Shown here: positions 7,352-16,214 of the stretch, one piece after another
Layout: each line of letters begins with the position of its first letter
How positions within the stretch are numbered: the stretch's first letter is position 1
Assembly (NCBI GenBank): GCA_016715765.1
Contig: JADJZJ010000001.1
Span: 203,516-267,515 of the forward strand
Origin: Opitutaceae bacterium
GTDB taxonomy: Bacteria; Verrucomicrobiota; Verrucomicrobiia; Opitutales; Opitutaceae
Direction of reading: 5' to 3'
Length of the DNA stretch: 64,000 nucleotides
Translations under genes and position numbers: made by a program
Notes under the pieces: model-generated
Database searches by the model: none
The model's input: the letters and a program-made list of their open reading frames with translations, nothing else
Told to the model about the DNA's origin: nothing

Positions 7352-9886
7352 ATGAATTCAACCCGTACCACCGACATCGAAGAACCCGAAACCGCCGCCC
7401 CCAGCCAGGAGGAAATTGAGCGCAAGGGCGCCCAGCTGCTCAGCCGGGCCATTCCCGCCGCCGAACGCCTGGTGGCCAAGCGCGACGGCTCCCGCGTGCG
7501 TTTCGACCTGAACAAGGTCACGCGCGCCATCGCCCTGGCGTTTCACGAGGTCCGCACGGACAACGCCCCGAATACCTACCGCGACGACGCCCTGGCCTGC
7601 TACGGCCTGCAGAGTTCCGACTTCGCGGAGGTCACGCGCATCGCGGCCGGCGTCTCGCAGATGCTCGAGCTCCATTACCGCGACGGCCGGCATCCCACCA
7701 TCGAGCAGGTGCAGGACGCGGTGGAAAAGGCGATTGCGGGCGGCGGCCATTGGGAAGTGGCGCGGGCCTACATGCTGTACCGGGCCCGCCACGCCGAGCG
7801 CCGGCTGACCCAGTACGCCAACAACGGCCTTTCCGACTACATCGCAATGGCGAAGTACGCCCGCTACCGGCCGGAGCTGGGCCGCCGCGAGATTTTCACC
7901 GAGGGTGTCGAGCGGGTCCGCGACATGCACCTGCAGTTTTTCGCCGCCAAGCTCGAGCGCCGGCTGCCGGCGGAACTCCCGGCGGACATCGCGGAGCTGG
8001 CCGGCGCCAAGGCCGACCTGCTGGCCCGGACGTGGGGCGGGGTGGATCTCGCCACCGTCATCCGCGAGGCCTTCACGCAGGTGGCGGCCAAGAAGGTGCT
8101 GCCCAGCATGCGCTCGATGCAGTTCGGCGGCGAGGCGATCATGCGCAACCACAGCCGCATGTTCAACTGCAGCTTCTCGAACGTCGACCGGCTGGATTTC
8201 TTCCGCGAGTACTTCTACCTCCTGCTCAGCGGCTGCGGCGTCGGCTTCTCGGTGCAGAAGCACCACATCGCCCTGCTGCCGGGCCTCCCGGCCCGCGCCG
8301 CGGAGCATGACCTGCCGGTCAGTCACCACCACGTGGCCGACACCATCGAGGGCTGGGCCGACGCCCTGCATGCGCTGATGGTCTCGTTCCAGGACGGCAC
8401 GAAGATCGAGTTCGACTATTCGGACATCCGTCCGCGCGGCACCCCGCTGCAGACCTCGGGGGGCAAGGCCCCCGGCCACCTGCCCCTGAAAAAGGCGCTG
8501 ATCCGCGTGGAGCACATCCTGGAGCAGGCGGCCGGCCGCGCGCTCCGCCCGATCGAGGTTTACGACATCTGCATGTTCATCGCCAAGGCGGTCCTCGCCG
8601 GCGGCATCCGCCGGTCCGCGACCATCTGCCTCTTCTCGCCCGACGACGAGGAGATGATGAACGCCAAGACCGGCAACTGGTTTGACAAGCATCCGCAGCG
8701 TTCCGCCTCCAACAACTCGGCCGTGCTGGCCCGCGGCGACGACAACGCGGAGCACTTCCGCAAGCTCTTCCGCGCCCAGAAGGAGTTTGGCGAACCCGGT
8801 TTCTACTTCTGCGACAACCCCGACGCCGGGTGCAATCCCTGCGCCGAGATCAGCCTGCTGCCCGTGGTGGACTGGGAGCTGTCCTCCTCGGAGCTGAGCG
8901 ATCTCTACCGCTACGGCTACAAGGGCGACCTGCCGGGCACGGCGCGCCTCTCGGGTTTCCAGCACTGCAATCTCACGACCATCAATGGCCATGCCGCCGT
9001 CTCGGAAACGGCCTTCTACAAGGCCTGTCTCGCCGCGACCGCCATCGGCACCCTGCAGGCGGCATACACCGACATGCCCTATCTCGGGCCGGTGACCCGC
9101 CTCCTCAACGAGCATGATGCGCTGCTGGGCGTCTCCATCTGCGGTTTCATGGACAACCCCGGCGTGCTCTTCGACCAGAAGATCCTGGCCCAGGGCGCGA
9201 GCCTGTGCCGCGCCGCGAACCGCCTCATCGCCTCCCTGATTGACATCCGCCCGGCCGCGAAGATCTGCACCTGCAAGCCCGAGGGCACCGCCTCGCTCAT
9301 TCTCAACGCCGCCTCCGGCATTCACCCGCACCATGCGCGCCGCTATTTCCGCCGCGTGCAGGCCAACCGCAAGGAGCCGGTCTACAGCTTCTTCAAGTCG
9401 GTGAATCCCCAGATGACCGAGGTCTCGGTGTACAATCCCGACACCGACGACGTGATTTCCTTTCCGATCGAGGCGCCGAAAAAGGCGATCCTGCGCAAGG
9501 ACATCACCGCGGTGCAGTTCCTCGAGCTCGTCAAACTCGTGCAGCAATGCTGGGTCATCCCCGGCGGCGACCCGAAGTCCCGTTCGCCGCAGCTGCACCA
9601 CAATGTTTCCAACACCTGCAACGTCCGCGCCGACGAATGGGACCTGGTGGCCGACTTCATCTGGGCGAACCGCAGCTATTTCACCGGCATCTCGCTCCTG
9701 CAGGACGCCGGCGACAAGGCCTACGCCCAGGCGCCCCGCGAGGAGGTCACGACCGAGGCCGACGTGCACCGGTGGAATTCGCTGCGGCCCTACCGCGTGG
9801 ACTACACCCAGATGCGCGAGGTCTCGGACGAGACCGACTTGAAGGCGGCCCCGGCCTGCGCGGGTGGCGCGTGCGAGTTGGTGTAA
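7352..9886 (+). CDS. nrdJ: Class II (adenosylcobalamin-dependent) ribonucleotide reductase
   Basis: An 844-residue reductase that makes deoxyribonucleotides using a B12-generated thiyl radical. Residues about 40-130 form an ATP-cone regulatory domain (VAKRDGSRVRFDLNKV). The catalytic barrel has SGCGVGFSVQ, the active-site loop NPCAEISL (about residue 496), and VSICGFMDNPGVL. KPEGTASLILNAASGIHPHH points to the monomeric RTPR-like branch of class II. The C-terminus ends CAGGACELV, the redox-active cysteine pair. The ATG at 7352 is preferred because the upstream extension to 7280 is not family-like, though no good Shine-Dalgarno is visible. No class I or III subunits and no recognisable B12 box are adjacent. 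Confidence 0.92.
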   Translation: MNSTRTTDIEEPETAAPSQEEIERKGAQLLSRAIPAAERLVAKRDGSRVRFDLNKVTRAIALAFHEVRTDNAPNTYRDDALACYGLQSSDFAEVTRIAAGVSQMLELHYRDGRHPTIEQVQDAVEKAIAGGGHWEVARAYMLYRARHAERRLTQYANNGLSDYIAMAKYARYRPELGRREIFTEGVERVRDMHLQFFAAKLERRLPAELPADIAELAGAKADLLARTWGGVDLATVIREAFTQVAAKKVLPSMRSMQFGGEAIMRNHSRMFNCSFSNVDRLDFFREYFYLLLSGCGVGFSVQKHHIALLPGLPARAAEHDLPVSHHHVADTIEGWADALHALMVSFQDGTKIEFDYSDIRPRGTPLQTSGGKAPGHLPLKKALIRVEHILEQAAGRALRPIEVYDICMFIAKAVLAGGIRRSATICLFSPDDEEMMNAKTGNWFDKHPQRSASNNSAVLARGDDNAEHFRKLFRAQKEFGEPGFYFCDNPDAGCNPCAEISLLPVVDWELSSSELSDLYRYGYKGDLPGTARLSGFQHCNLTTINGHAAVSETAFYKACLAATAIGTLQAAYTDMPYLGPVTRLLNEHDALLGVSICGFMDNPGVLFDQKILAQGASLCRAANRLIASLIDIRPAAKICTCKPEGTASLILNAASGIHPHHARRYFRRVQANRKEPVYSFFKSVNPQMTEVSVYNPDTDDVISFPIEAPKKAILRKDITAVQFLELVKLVQQCWVIPGGDPKSRSPQLHHNVSNTCNVRADEWDLVADFIWANRSYFTGISLLQDAGDKAYAQAPREEVTTEADVHRWNSLRPYRVDYTQMREVSDETDLKAAPACAGGACELV

Positions 9887-9901
9887 CCCCGCGGGGAAGG
9901 C

Positions 9902-9973
9902 GTAGGCCGCGAGCTTGCTCGCGCTCGAATGGCGTGCGCGCGTCCATCGGGCGCCCGCAAGCGGGCTGCCTAC
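9902..9973. repeat. Interspersed repeat with 'gcgagcttgctcgc' and 'gcccgcaagcgggc' hairpins
   Basis: Two small hairpins, gcgagcttgctcgc and gcccgcaagcgggc, are framed by gtaggc and gcctac. The same pair of hairpins recurs in the opposite arrangement near 51336-51461. Non-coding, between nrdJ and rlmM. Confidence 0.7.
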
Positions 9974-10080
9974 CGTGACGTTCTTCGCGTCAAGCGCCTG
10001 CTGGTGGGAGGCCCGCCGTGCCAGCGCCCTTCCCCCTTTGGGATGGACGCCTACACGGCGGATACGCCACGGTTCGCCGC

Positions 10081-11079
10081 ATGCTGATCACCTGTCAGGC
10101 CGGGTTTGAATCGCTGCTGGCCAAGGAACTGGCGGCGGACGGCGCGGCCGTGCTCGCGCAGGGGCCCGGCTGGGTGCGGACGGAGCAGGCCCCGGCCGAA
10201 CTGGCCTTTGCGCACTGGATCATCCGCGACGAAGTGGAGGTCAAGGGTGACTCGGTCAATGCGCTCGCCCAGCGACTGGCGGACTATTTCCTGCAAAGCC
10301 TGCAGGGAGAGCGGATCACGGACCCGTGGCCGTGCGTCTTTGACGGGCCGGCGGAACTGGTCGGACTCGGCCGGCGCATCAGCGGCGTGGAGGACGCCTT
10401 CCGGGAACGAATCAGGAAGCGCCTGTCCCGCGTCGCCAAACTGGCGGTGGCGGATCTGCCCCGGGGCGCGGGTCCCGCGCGGGGTCTGGCCGTGTGGTTC
10501 ACGGATTTTGGCACGGCGTTCGCGGGCCGCGATCTGCTGATCAACGGCCAGCGGCGCATGGCCGACGACACGCAGGCCCCATCCCGCAGCTACCTGAAAA
10601 TCGAGGAGGCCTACGTGGTGCTCGGACGTGAACCCGTCGAGGGGGAGACCGTGGTGGATCTCGGCGCGGCTCCCGGCGGCTGGAGCTACAGTGCGGCGAA
10701 ACGCGGCGCGCAGGTCATCGCCATCGACAACGGTCCGCTGAAGGGCGGGGCGCTCGATCATCCGCGCATCGAGCACCGGCAGGAGGATGCGTTCCGCTAC
10801 GTGCCGGCAACCGGCCAAACCTGCAATTGGCTCTTTTGCGACATGGTCGAGGAGCCGCATCATGTGCTCCGGCATATTGTGGAACCCTGGCTGGAGCGCG
10901 GGTGGTGCCGGCATTTCGTGGTGAACCTCAAGTTCGGGCGCGTTGATCCCGTGGCCCTGTTGCAGGAACTGCGGCAGCCGGATTCGATTTTGCAGCGTTA
11001 TGCCCCCGGAGTGCGCATCCGGCACCTGTATCACGACCGGGAGGAATTCACCCTCACGGGGGAAGTCCGGGCGGGTTGA
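10081..11079 (+). CDS. rlmM: RlmM-type 23S rRNA 2'-O-ribose methyltransferase
   Basis: A 332-residue protein with an N-terminal THUMP-like region and a C-terminal FtsJ-type Rossmann methyltransferase. The SAM-binding motif is VVDLGAAPGGWSYSAAKRGA (about residues 191-210). The K-D-K-E catalytic residues fit SYLKIEEA (K173), CDMVEEPH, VVNLKFG and the final EEFTLTGE. RlmM methylates C2498 of 23S rRNA in E. coli; the site is assumed to be conserved. The ATG at 10081 is chosen because MLITCQAGFE is the usual start of the family; an in-frame start at 10018 would add 21 residues encoded in repeat-like sequence. Confidence 0.85.
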   Translation: MLITCQAGFESLLAKELAADGAAVLAQGPGWVRTEQAPAELAFAHWIIRDEVEVKGDSVNALAQRLADYFLQSLQGERITDPWPCVFDGPAELVGLGRRISGVEDAFRERIRKRLSRVAKLAVADLPRGAGPARGLAVWFTDFGTAFAGRDLLINGQRRMADDTQAPSRSYLKIEEAYVVLGREPVEGETVVDLGAAPGGWSYSAAKRGAQVIAIDNGPLKGGALDHPRIEHRQEDAFRYVPATGQTCNWLFCDMVEEPHHVLRHIVEPWLERGWCRHFVVNLKFGRVDPVALLQELRQPDSILQRYAPGVRIRHLYHDREEFTLTGEVRAG

Positions 11080-11122
11080 ACCGCGGATTGCACGGAGGCT
11101 GACGGACGCAAACTTTTGGACT

Positions 11123-11200
11123 GTAGGGCCCGGCCGAGCGGAGGCCGGACGAAGGGCAGGCCCGACCTCCTGCGGCCGTCCGGGGGGCCCGGCCGCGCTC
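11123..11200. repeat. Degenerate 'cccggcctccgg' interspersed repeat
   Basis: Inverted arms built on gtagggcccggcc and ggcccggcc, an eroded version of the repeat at 2673. The rest of the 280-nt spacer to 11359 holds no gene. Its last 35 nt (around aacgcgtggacag and ggcgttagctgt) match the sequence ahead of the second cassette copy at 13850-13875. Confidence 0.6.
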
Positions 11201-11359
11201 CCAGGAGGCCACGCCCTCGCCCCTTCCCTGTTGGGCATGGGTATCATCCTTGTCGCAGCCTGCTTGCTGCCTCTGGCCTTATTTCCCCATGAATGTCCGT
11301 TAATAGATTTTTGTAACGCGTGGACAGTGTGCGGGCGGAGGCGTTAGCTGTGACTTCCC

Positions 11360-11902
11360 ATGAACCTGACCGCATGCATCCGAATCCTCGCCGGCGTGAT
11401 GCTGGCCGGGGTCCTTACAACCGCCGCGGCGGCTGATTCCGCCCTGGCCGGGCGCTGGCGCCTGGATACGGCGCGCAGCTCGGCCCTGGATGGCTGGAAC
11501 GCCGCGGATCTCGTCATCGCCCGGGATGGCACCAAGGTGGCCCTGACCTACCACATGACCTGGCGCGCCACGAAGGTGGCCGCCACGAACACGGTCGACA
11601 CGGCGCAGACCCTGGCGATCAAGGATTATTTCCGGATCGAGCAACGCCACATGGCCGTCTATCCGCGGCCGGGTGAAACCGCGCAGGTGTCGGCGGCCTG
11701 GCTGGACGCCGGGCGCACCCTCCGCGTCGAGGCGCTGGTGCCGGTCGAAATTTCCCAGGGCAACACCGCCATGCGGATCTACCAGGAGTTCCGGCTGCTG
11801 GAGGACGGCGCGACGCTCCTGCTCATCGAACTGCACAACACCCGTCATCGTCCGCTCGTGTATCATTTCACCAAGGTGCCGGCGGAGGCGGCCGCAAAGT
11901 AA
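11360..11902 (+). CDS. Secreted small partner of GxGYxYP protein, copy 1
   Basis: A 180-residue protein with a cleavable signal peptide (residues 1-25, ending TTAAAADS), so it should be periplasmic or exported. The mature part begins LAGRWRLDTARSSALDGW and contains KDYFRIEQRHMAVYP and LIELHNTRHRPLVY. The spacing of short beta-type segments suggests a lipocalin-like barrel, but I do not recognise the family. It is exactly as long as the protein at 13887-14429 and aligns without gaps, about 105 of 180 positions identical by hand count. It ends 4 nt before the GxGYxYP gene, indicating co-translation. Confidence 0.85.
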   Translation: MNLTACIRILAGVMLAGVLTTAAAADSALAGRWRLDTARSSALDGWNAADLVIARDGTKVALTYHMTWRATKVAATNTVDTAQTLAIKDYFRIEQRHMAVYPRPGETAQVSAAWLDAGRTLRVEALVPVEISQGNTAMRIYQEFRLLEDGATLLLIELHNTRHRPLVYHFTKVPAEAAAK

Positions 11903-11906
11903 CGCC

Positions 11907-13568
11907 ATGAAACAACGCATCATTCTTCCGCTTTGCCTCCTGATTCTCGCGCTCGCCCGTCCGGCCGTCGCCGCGGACGCCGCCGTGCCACCGCGCCAGA
12001 CGGCGTGGGTCATGCATTTTGACGGCGACTGGAAAAACGCCTCCGGCCTGCCCGAGAAGGCCATGCTGATCGGCCTGCAGGGTCTGGCCAACCGCACGGC
12101 CCCGCAGCTCTACATTGTGCACGCGCCGGATTTCCCGTGGGAGATCACGGGACCGCTGGCCGATTTCTACCGGCGCAAGCACGGCGTGGAGTTCACCGAG
12201 CTCAAGACCGCCGACGCGGCGCTGCAGCAGTTTGCCGGCTGCGCCAAGGGCTACGTGGTCTGGGACACCGCCGTGATGCCCACCATGAACGTCGCCTACA
12301 CGATCGCGGGCCTGGAGGATGCCATCATCGTCACCCCGGCGCTCATCCCCCTGGCGGAAAAGCACGGTCTCAAGAAAATCGACGACCTGCGCGGGCGTTA
12401 TGACGGGATGACTGACACGCAGATCTACGCCGAGGCCAAGGGCCGCTATTGGGCCCGCTGCAACCACGACATGATCATGCTCATGGGCGGTCACGCCGGC
12501 GACATGCGCATCCCCGGGATCGCCGACTGGGGCGTGCGCCAGCGCATGTTCTTCCACGACCTGTCGGGCAATCCCGCGCACTCGGACGAGGTGGCGCTCG
12601 CCATGCAGTTTTACGGGGAAATGAATCCCGGCGCCTTTGTCTTTGGCTGGCACTCCTACGCGAAGGACACCGAGGAGCAGCACACCACGCTGACTTCGAC
12701 CTTCGGGCTCAGGATGGACGGGCTGCAGAGCCTGCCGAACCACAGCTTCAACTGCCAGTTCACCTTCACCCAGGGCTTCAAGTTCGCCAACCAGCACCAT
12801 GTCGATCGCGACGCGAAGCTCGTGCCGGAGAAGAAGGTCTACATGGCCTTCGTGCAGTCCGACGGCATTGGCCTCGGGGTGTGGACCAAGCCCGGCCGCG
12901 GCCGGCTCCAGCTCGCGTGGGGTGCGATCCCGAGCTGGCTGGAATTCGCCCCCGCCGCCCTCGAATATTTCCAGGAGTCGGCGACGCCCGCGGACTACTT
13001 CATCGGCGGCCTGTCGGGTCCGTCCTACATGTATCCCAACCACATCCCGGCCGACCGGTTTGACGGCCTGATGAAGGAGGCCGTCCGGCAGATGGAGATC
13101 CTCGATGAACGGGTTTTTGAAATTTTGGACAACTCGGCGGCCGACGGCAACGTGGGCAATGCCGATCTCACCAAGGAAACGGTGGACCGCTATTACGCGG
13201 CATTTCCCAATGTCATCGGTTTCATCAACGGCTACGGCCCGGCCCGCACGCGCGACCTGCGCAATGGGGTGCCGATGGTCTCCTATGATTACTACATCGA
13301 CCCGCGCCGGCCGCGCGAGGAAGTGGCCGCCGACCTGGACGAACTGATCGCGCTCAACACCACCCGCCCGTATTTCTGCCTCGTGCATGTGCGCGAGTCG
13401 AACGACGTGAACAGCCTCGTCGACGTGCTCAAGCAGCTCCACGGTCCGGTCGAGGTTGTCCCGGTGGATACGTTCATCAAGCTGGCGGCGGGCAACAAGA
13501 CCTACACCACGCGTTATCAACTGCCGACGGACCCGAAGACCTTCGAAGGCTTCAGGAAGGAGAAGTGA
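11907..13568 (+). CDS. GxGYxYP family putative glycoside hydrolase, copy 1
   Basis: A 553-residue secreted protein; the signal peptide covers residues 1-23 (LILALARPAVAADA). The family-naming motif appears as GPSYMYPNHIP at about residues 371-381, with the second Gly changed to Ser. Other strong blocks are LIGLQGLANRTAPQLYIVHA, FVFGWHSYAKDTEEQ, DNSAADGNVGNADLTKETVD and VSYDYYIDPRRPREEVAADL. The GxGYxYP family is only predicted to be a glycoside hydrolase; no activity is established. It follows its small partner by 4 nt and is followed at 13887 by a diverged copy of the same pair. Confidence 0.85.
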   Translation: MKQRIILPLCLLILALARPAVAADAAVPPRQTAWVMHFDGDWKNASGLPEKAMLIGLQGLANRTAPQLYIVHAPDFPWEITGPLADFYRRKHGVEFTELKTADAALQQFAGCAKGYVVWDTAVMPTMNVAYTIAGLEDAIIVTPALIPLAEKHGLKKIDDLRGRYDGMTDTQIYAEAKGRYWARCNHDMIMLMGGHAGDMRIPGIADWGVRQRMFFHDLSGNPAHSDEVALAMQFYGEMNPGAFVFGWHSYAKDTEEQHTTLTSTFGLRMDGLQSLPNHSFNCQFTFTQGFKFANQHHVDRDAKLVPEKKVYMAFVQSDGIGLGVWTKPGRGRLQLAWGAIPSWLEFAPAALEYFQESATPADYFIGGLSGPSYMYPNHIPADRFDGLMKEAVRQMEILDERVFEILDNSAADGNVGNADLTKETVDRYYAAFPNVIGFINGYGPARTRDLRNGVPMVSYDYYIDPRRPREEVAADLDELIALNTTRPYFCLVHVRESNDVNSLVDVLKQLHGPVEVVPVDTFIKLAAGNKTYTTRYQLPTDPKTFEGFRKEK

Positions 13569-13571
13569 CAA

Positions 13572-13653
13572 GTAGGGCGGGTTTTAACCCGCCCTGCGAA
13601 CGCTGCATCCGCTATGTCGCGTGAAATGGGCAGGTCACAGACCTGCCCTACTA
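13572..13653. repeat. Double-palindrome 'gtagggcgggt / gggcaggtc' repeat
   Basis: Outer hairpin gtagggcgggttttaacccg and inner hairpin gggcaggtcacagacctgcc are joined by a variable spacer with the word cgctgcatccg. The same arrangement is found at 16091-16171, 20444-20524 and 53714-53795. It directly follows the first cassette copy by 3 nt. Confidence 0.8.
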
Positions 13654-13660
13654 GGCGGAG

Positions 13661-13797
13661 CTGGGAGCGCGACCGCCCTCGGTCGCAATTGTGCGAGCAC
13701 CGGCGATCTCCGAACCTGGACGGTGGGCGAATATCAATAGTCTTCCGCTGGAATTTTTGTTTGCGCGAGATTGCGACCGAGGGCGGTCGCGCTCCCG
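13661..13797. repeat. 'gggagcgcgaccgccctcgg' inverted-repeat element
   Basis: Left arm ctgggagcgcgaccgccctc at 13661 and its complement ending at 13797 enclose about 80 nt. The same element occurs complete at 39411-39560 and as single arms at 16961-16991, 18253-18281 and 27939-27967. It lies in the 318-nt spacer between the two cassette copies. Confidence 0.8.
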
Positions 13798-13886
13798 GGC
13801 GCTCCCGGGGAAGCCTGAATGTTCGGGAGTTTTTCTTGCGGAACGCGTGGACAGATCACGCCGCGGGGCGTTAGCTGTCCGCAACC

Positions 13887-14429
13887 ATGAACATGAACGC
13901 ATGCAAACGAACGATCATCGGCGCGGTGCTGGTGCTGGGACTGGCGGCCACCGCGCTGGCGAATCCGGCCCTGGCCGGACGCTGGCGCTTCGAGCCCGCC
14001 CTGAGCACCGCCCTCGACGGCTGGCACAAGATGGACCTCGTCGTCGCCCTTGAGGGCACGAAGGTTGCCCTGACGCACGACATGCTTTGGATCCGCAGCA
14101 AGGTGGTTGCGACCAACACGTTCGACACCGCGCAGCCGGTGGAACAGAAGGATTTCTTCCGCATCGAGCAGCGGCACATGGCAGTCTACCCCGAAAAGCA
14201 CGGGGTCACCAAAGCCACGGCGTCCTGGATCGACGGCGGTCGCGTGCTGCGCACGGAGGCCATGACCCCCGTCGAGGTTTCGCAGGGCAACGTGCTCATG
14301 CGCATCACCACCGAGTATCGCGTGAGCGAGACCGGCGACACGCTCACCCTCATCGAACTGCACTCCACGCGGAACCGTCCGCTCGTCTATGTCTTCAAGA
14401 AGGTGCCGGCGGAGGCGGCCGTGAACTGA
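13887..14429 (+). CDS. Secreted small partner of GxGYxYP protein, copy 2
   Basis: A 180-residue exported protein, paralogue of 11360-11902. The signal peptide spans about residues 1-25 (GLAATALANP). The conserved core includes LAGRWRFEPALSTALDGW, LEGTKVALTHDMLW, VATNTFDTAQ, FRIEQRHMAVYP and LIELHSTRNRPLVY. Gapless alignment, equal length and the same 4-nt gap to the next gene show that the pair was duplicated as a unit. Function unknown; a chaperone, substrate-binding or accessory role to its partner is inference only. Confidence 0.85.
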   Translation: MNMNACKRTIIGAVLVLGLAATALANPALAGRWRFEPALSTALDGWHKMDLVVALEGTKVALTHDMLWIRSKVVATNTFDTAQPVEQKDFFRIEQRHMAVYPEKHGVTKATASWIDGGRVLRTEAMTPVEVSQGNVLMRITTEYRVSETGDTLTLIELHSTRNRPLVYVFKKVPAEAAVN

Positions 14430-14433
14430 TCCC

Positions 14434-16083
14434 ATGAAAAAGCTCACATTTATCCTATCCCTGTTCGTGGCCGGCTGCTCAACGCCGCTCGCCGCCATGC
14501 CCGCATCCGCCGCCCGCGAGGCGTGGATGATGAATTTCGACCTCGACTGGAATGTCGCCGGCGGCCTGTCCGAGAAGGCCATGCTGGTCAGCCTGCAGGG
14601 CCTGGCCAACCGCGCGTCGCCCCAGCTCTACATCGTGCATCCGCCGAAATTCCAGTGGGAGATCACCGGGCCGCTGTACGAATTCTACCAGCGCAAGCAC
14701 GGCGTGAAGTTCACCGAGCTGAAGACCGCCGACGAAGCCCTCGCGCAGTTCAAGTCCAGCGCCAAGGGCTACGTCGTCTGGGACAGGGCCGTGAGCGCTT
14801 CGCTCAACGTCGCCTTCACCATTGCCGGACTCGAGGACGCGGTGGTCGTGTCCGAGGAACTCATCCCCCTGGTGGAAAAGCACGGGCTGAAGCCGATTGA
14901 CGATCTGCGTGGCCGGTATACCGGGCAGACGGACGATGTCATTTACCAGGATGCGTATGACCGTTACTGGGCCCGCTGCGCCAAGGACCGCATTTTGCTC
15001 ATGGGCGGACATGTCGGCACCGTCCGCATGCCGGCCATGGCTGACTGGGGCGTGCGCATGAAGATGTTTTTCCACGACCTCTCGGCCAATCCGAAGCATC
15101 CCAAGGAACTGGCGCTCAACCGCCGCCTCCTCTCCGAGATCGAGCCCGGCGGCTATGTCTTCGGCTGGCACTCGTACGGCAAGGACACCGAGGAACAGTA
15201 CACCACGCTGCTCTCGACCTACGGCCTGCGCATGGAGGGGCTGCACAACCTGCCGAACCTGAGCTTCAATTGTCAGTTCAAGTTTACTCCCGGTTTCAAG
15301 TTCACGAACAACCACCACGTGGCGAAGGATGCCAGGCTGACGGCGGAGCCGAAGGTTTACCTCGCCTTTGTGCAGTCCGACTCGATCGGCATCGGCGTAT
15401 GGACCAAGCCCGGCCGCGGCAAACTGCCCTTTGCCTGGCAGGTGACGATGAACTGGACCGAGTTCTCCCCGGCCGCACTGGAGTACTTCCATGAATCCGC
15501 CACGCCCAACGACTACTTCATCGGCGGACTTTCGGGTCCGGGTTACATGTATCCCAACCACATCCCGCCGGAGCGTTTTCCGCTGCTGATGGAGCGCGCG
15601 AACAAGCTCATGGGGCTGCTGGATGAGCATGTCATGGAAATCATGGACAACTCCGCGGCGGACGGAAACGTGGGCAATGCCGACCTCACGAAGGAGACCG
15701 TGGATCGCTATTACCAGGCGTTCCCCAACGTCATCGGCTTCATCAACGGCTACGGCCCGGCCCGCACCCGGGACCTGCGCGACACCCGGCCGATGATTTC
15801 CTACGACTATTATATCGATCCGCGCCGTCCGCGCGCCGAGGTGGCCGCCGACCTGAACGAGCTCATCGCGCTCAACGCCAAGCGGCCCTATTTCCTCCTC
15901 GTGCACGTGCGGGAATCGAACGACGTGAACAGCCTCATCGAGGTGACCAAGCAGCTCGAGGGTCCGGTCGAAATCGTGCCGGTGGACGTTTTCCTGAAGC
16001 TCGCCGCGAGCAACAAGACCTACACCACGCGTTATCAGGATCCCGAGGAACCGAAGCATTTTTCGGGTTACCCGAAGCAGTAG
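14434..16083 (+). CDS. GxGYxYP family putative glycoside hydrolase lipoprotein, copy 2
   Basis: A 549-residue paralogue of 11907-13568. Its leader is different in kind: MKKLTFILSLFVAGC carries a lipobox (VAGC), so this copy should be lipid-anchored while copy 1 appears to be freely exported. The canonical motif is intact here as GPGYMYPNHIP (about residues 368-378). Shared blocks include LVSLQGLANRASPQLYIVHP, YVFGWHSYGKDTEEQ, DNSAADGNVGNADLTKETVD and ISYDYYIDPRRPRAEVAADL. The start is displaced from the copy 1 start by 2527 bp, exactly as for the small partner genes. Confidence 0.87.
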   Translation: MKKLTFILSLFVAGCSTPLAAMPASAAREAWMMNFDLDWNVAGGLSEKAMLVSLQGLANRASPQLYIVHPPKFQWEITGPLYEFYQRKHGVKFTELKTADEALAQFKSSAKGYVVWDRAVSASLNVAFTIAGLEDAVVVSEELIPLVEKHGLKPIDDLRGRYTGQTDDVIYQDAYDRYWARCAKDRILLMGGHVGTVRMPAMADWGVRMKMFFHDLSANPKHPKELALNRRLLSEIEPGGYVFGWHSYGKDTEEQYTTLLSTYGLRMEGLHNLPNLSFNCQFKFTPGFKFTNNHHVAKDARLTAEPKVYLAFVQSDSIGIGVWTKPGRGKLPFAWQVTMNWTEFSPAALEYFHESATPNDYFIGGLSGPGYMYPNHIPPERFPLLMERANKLMGLLDEHVMEIMDNSAADGNVGNADLTKETVDRYYQAFPNVIGFINGYGPARTRDLRDTRPMISYDYYIDPRRPRAEVAADLNELIALNAKRPYFLLVHVRESNDVNSLIEVTKQLEGPVEIVPVDVFLKLAASNKTYTTRYQDPEEPKHFSGYPKQ

Positions 16084-16090
16084 GATCCAA

Positions 16091-16171
16091 GTAGGGCGGG
16101 TCTTTGACCCGCCCTTTTGACGCTGCGTATGCGGTGAGGCGTTAGCGGGGCAGGTCAGAGACCTGCCCTAC
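16091..16171. repeat. Double-palindrome 'gtagggcgggt / gggcaggtc' repeat
   Basis: Same architecture as 13572-13653, starting 7 nt after the second GxGYxYP gene. Both cassette copies are thus followed by the same repeat type, though the spacers differ. Confidence 0.8.
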
Positions 16172-16214
16172 TTGCTGTTGCGCCGTCGGGGTACGGACCC
16201 ATGATGGCCCGCGA

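Noticed and set aside
7002..7361. Minus-strand open frame of 119 codons upstream of nrdJ
   Set aside because: It covers the whole spacer and overlaps the nrdJ start. Its composition is unlike the neighbouring proteins, no ribosome-binding site or known motif is present, so it is judged accidental.
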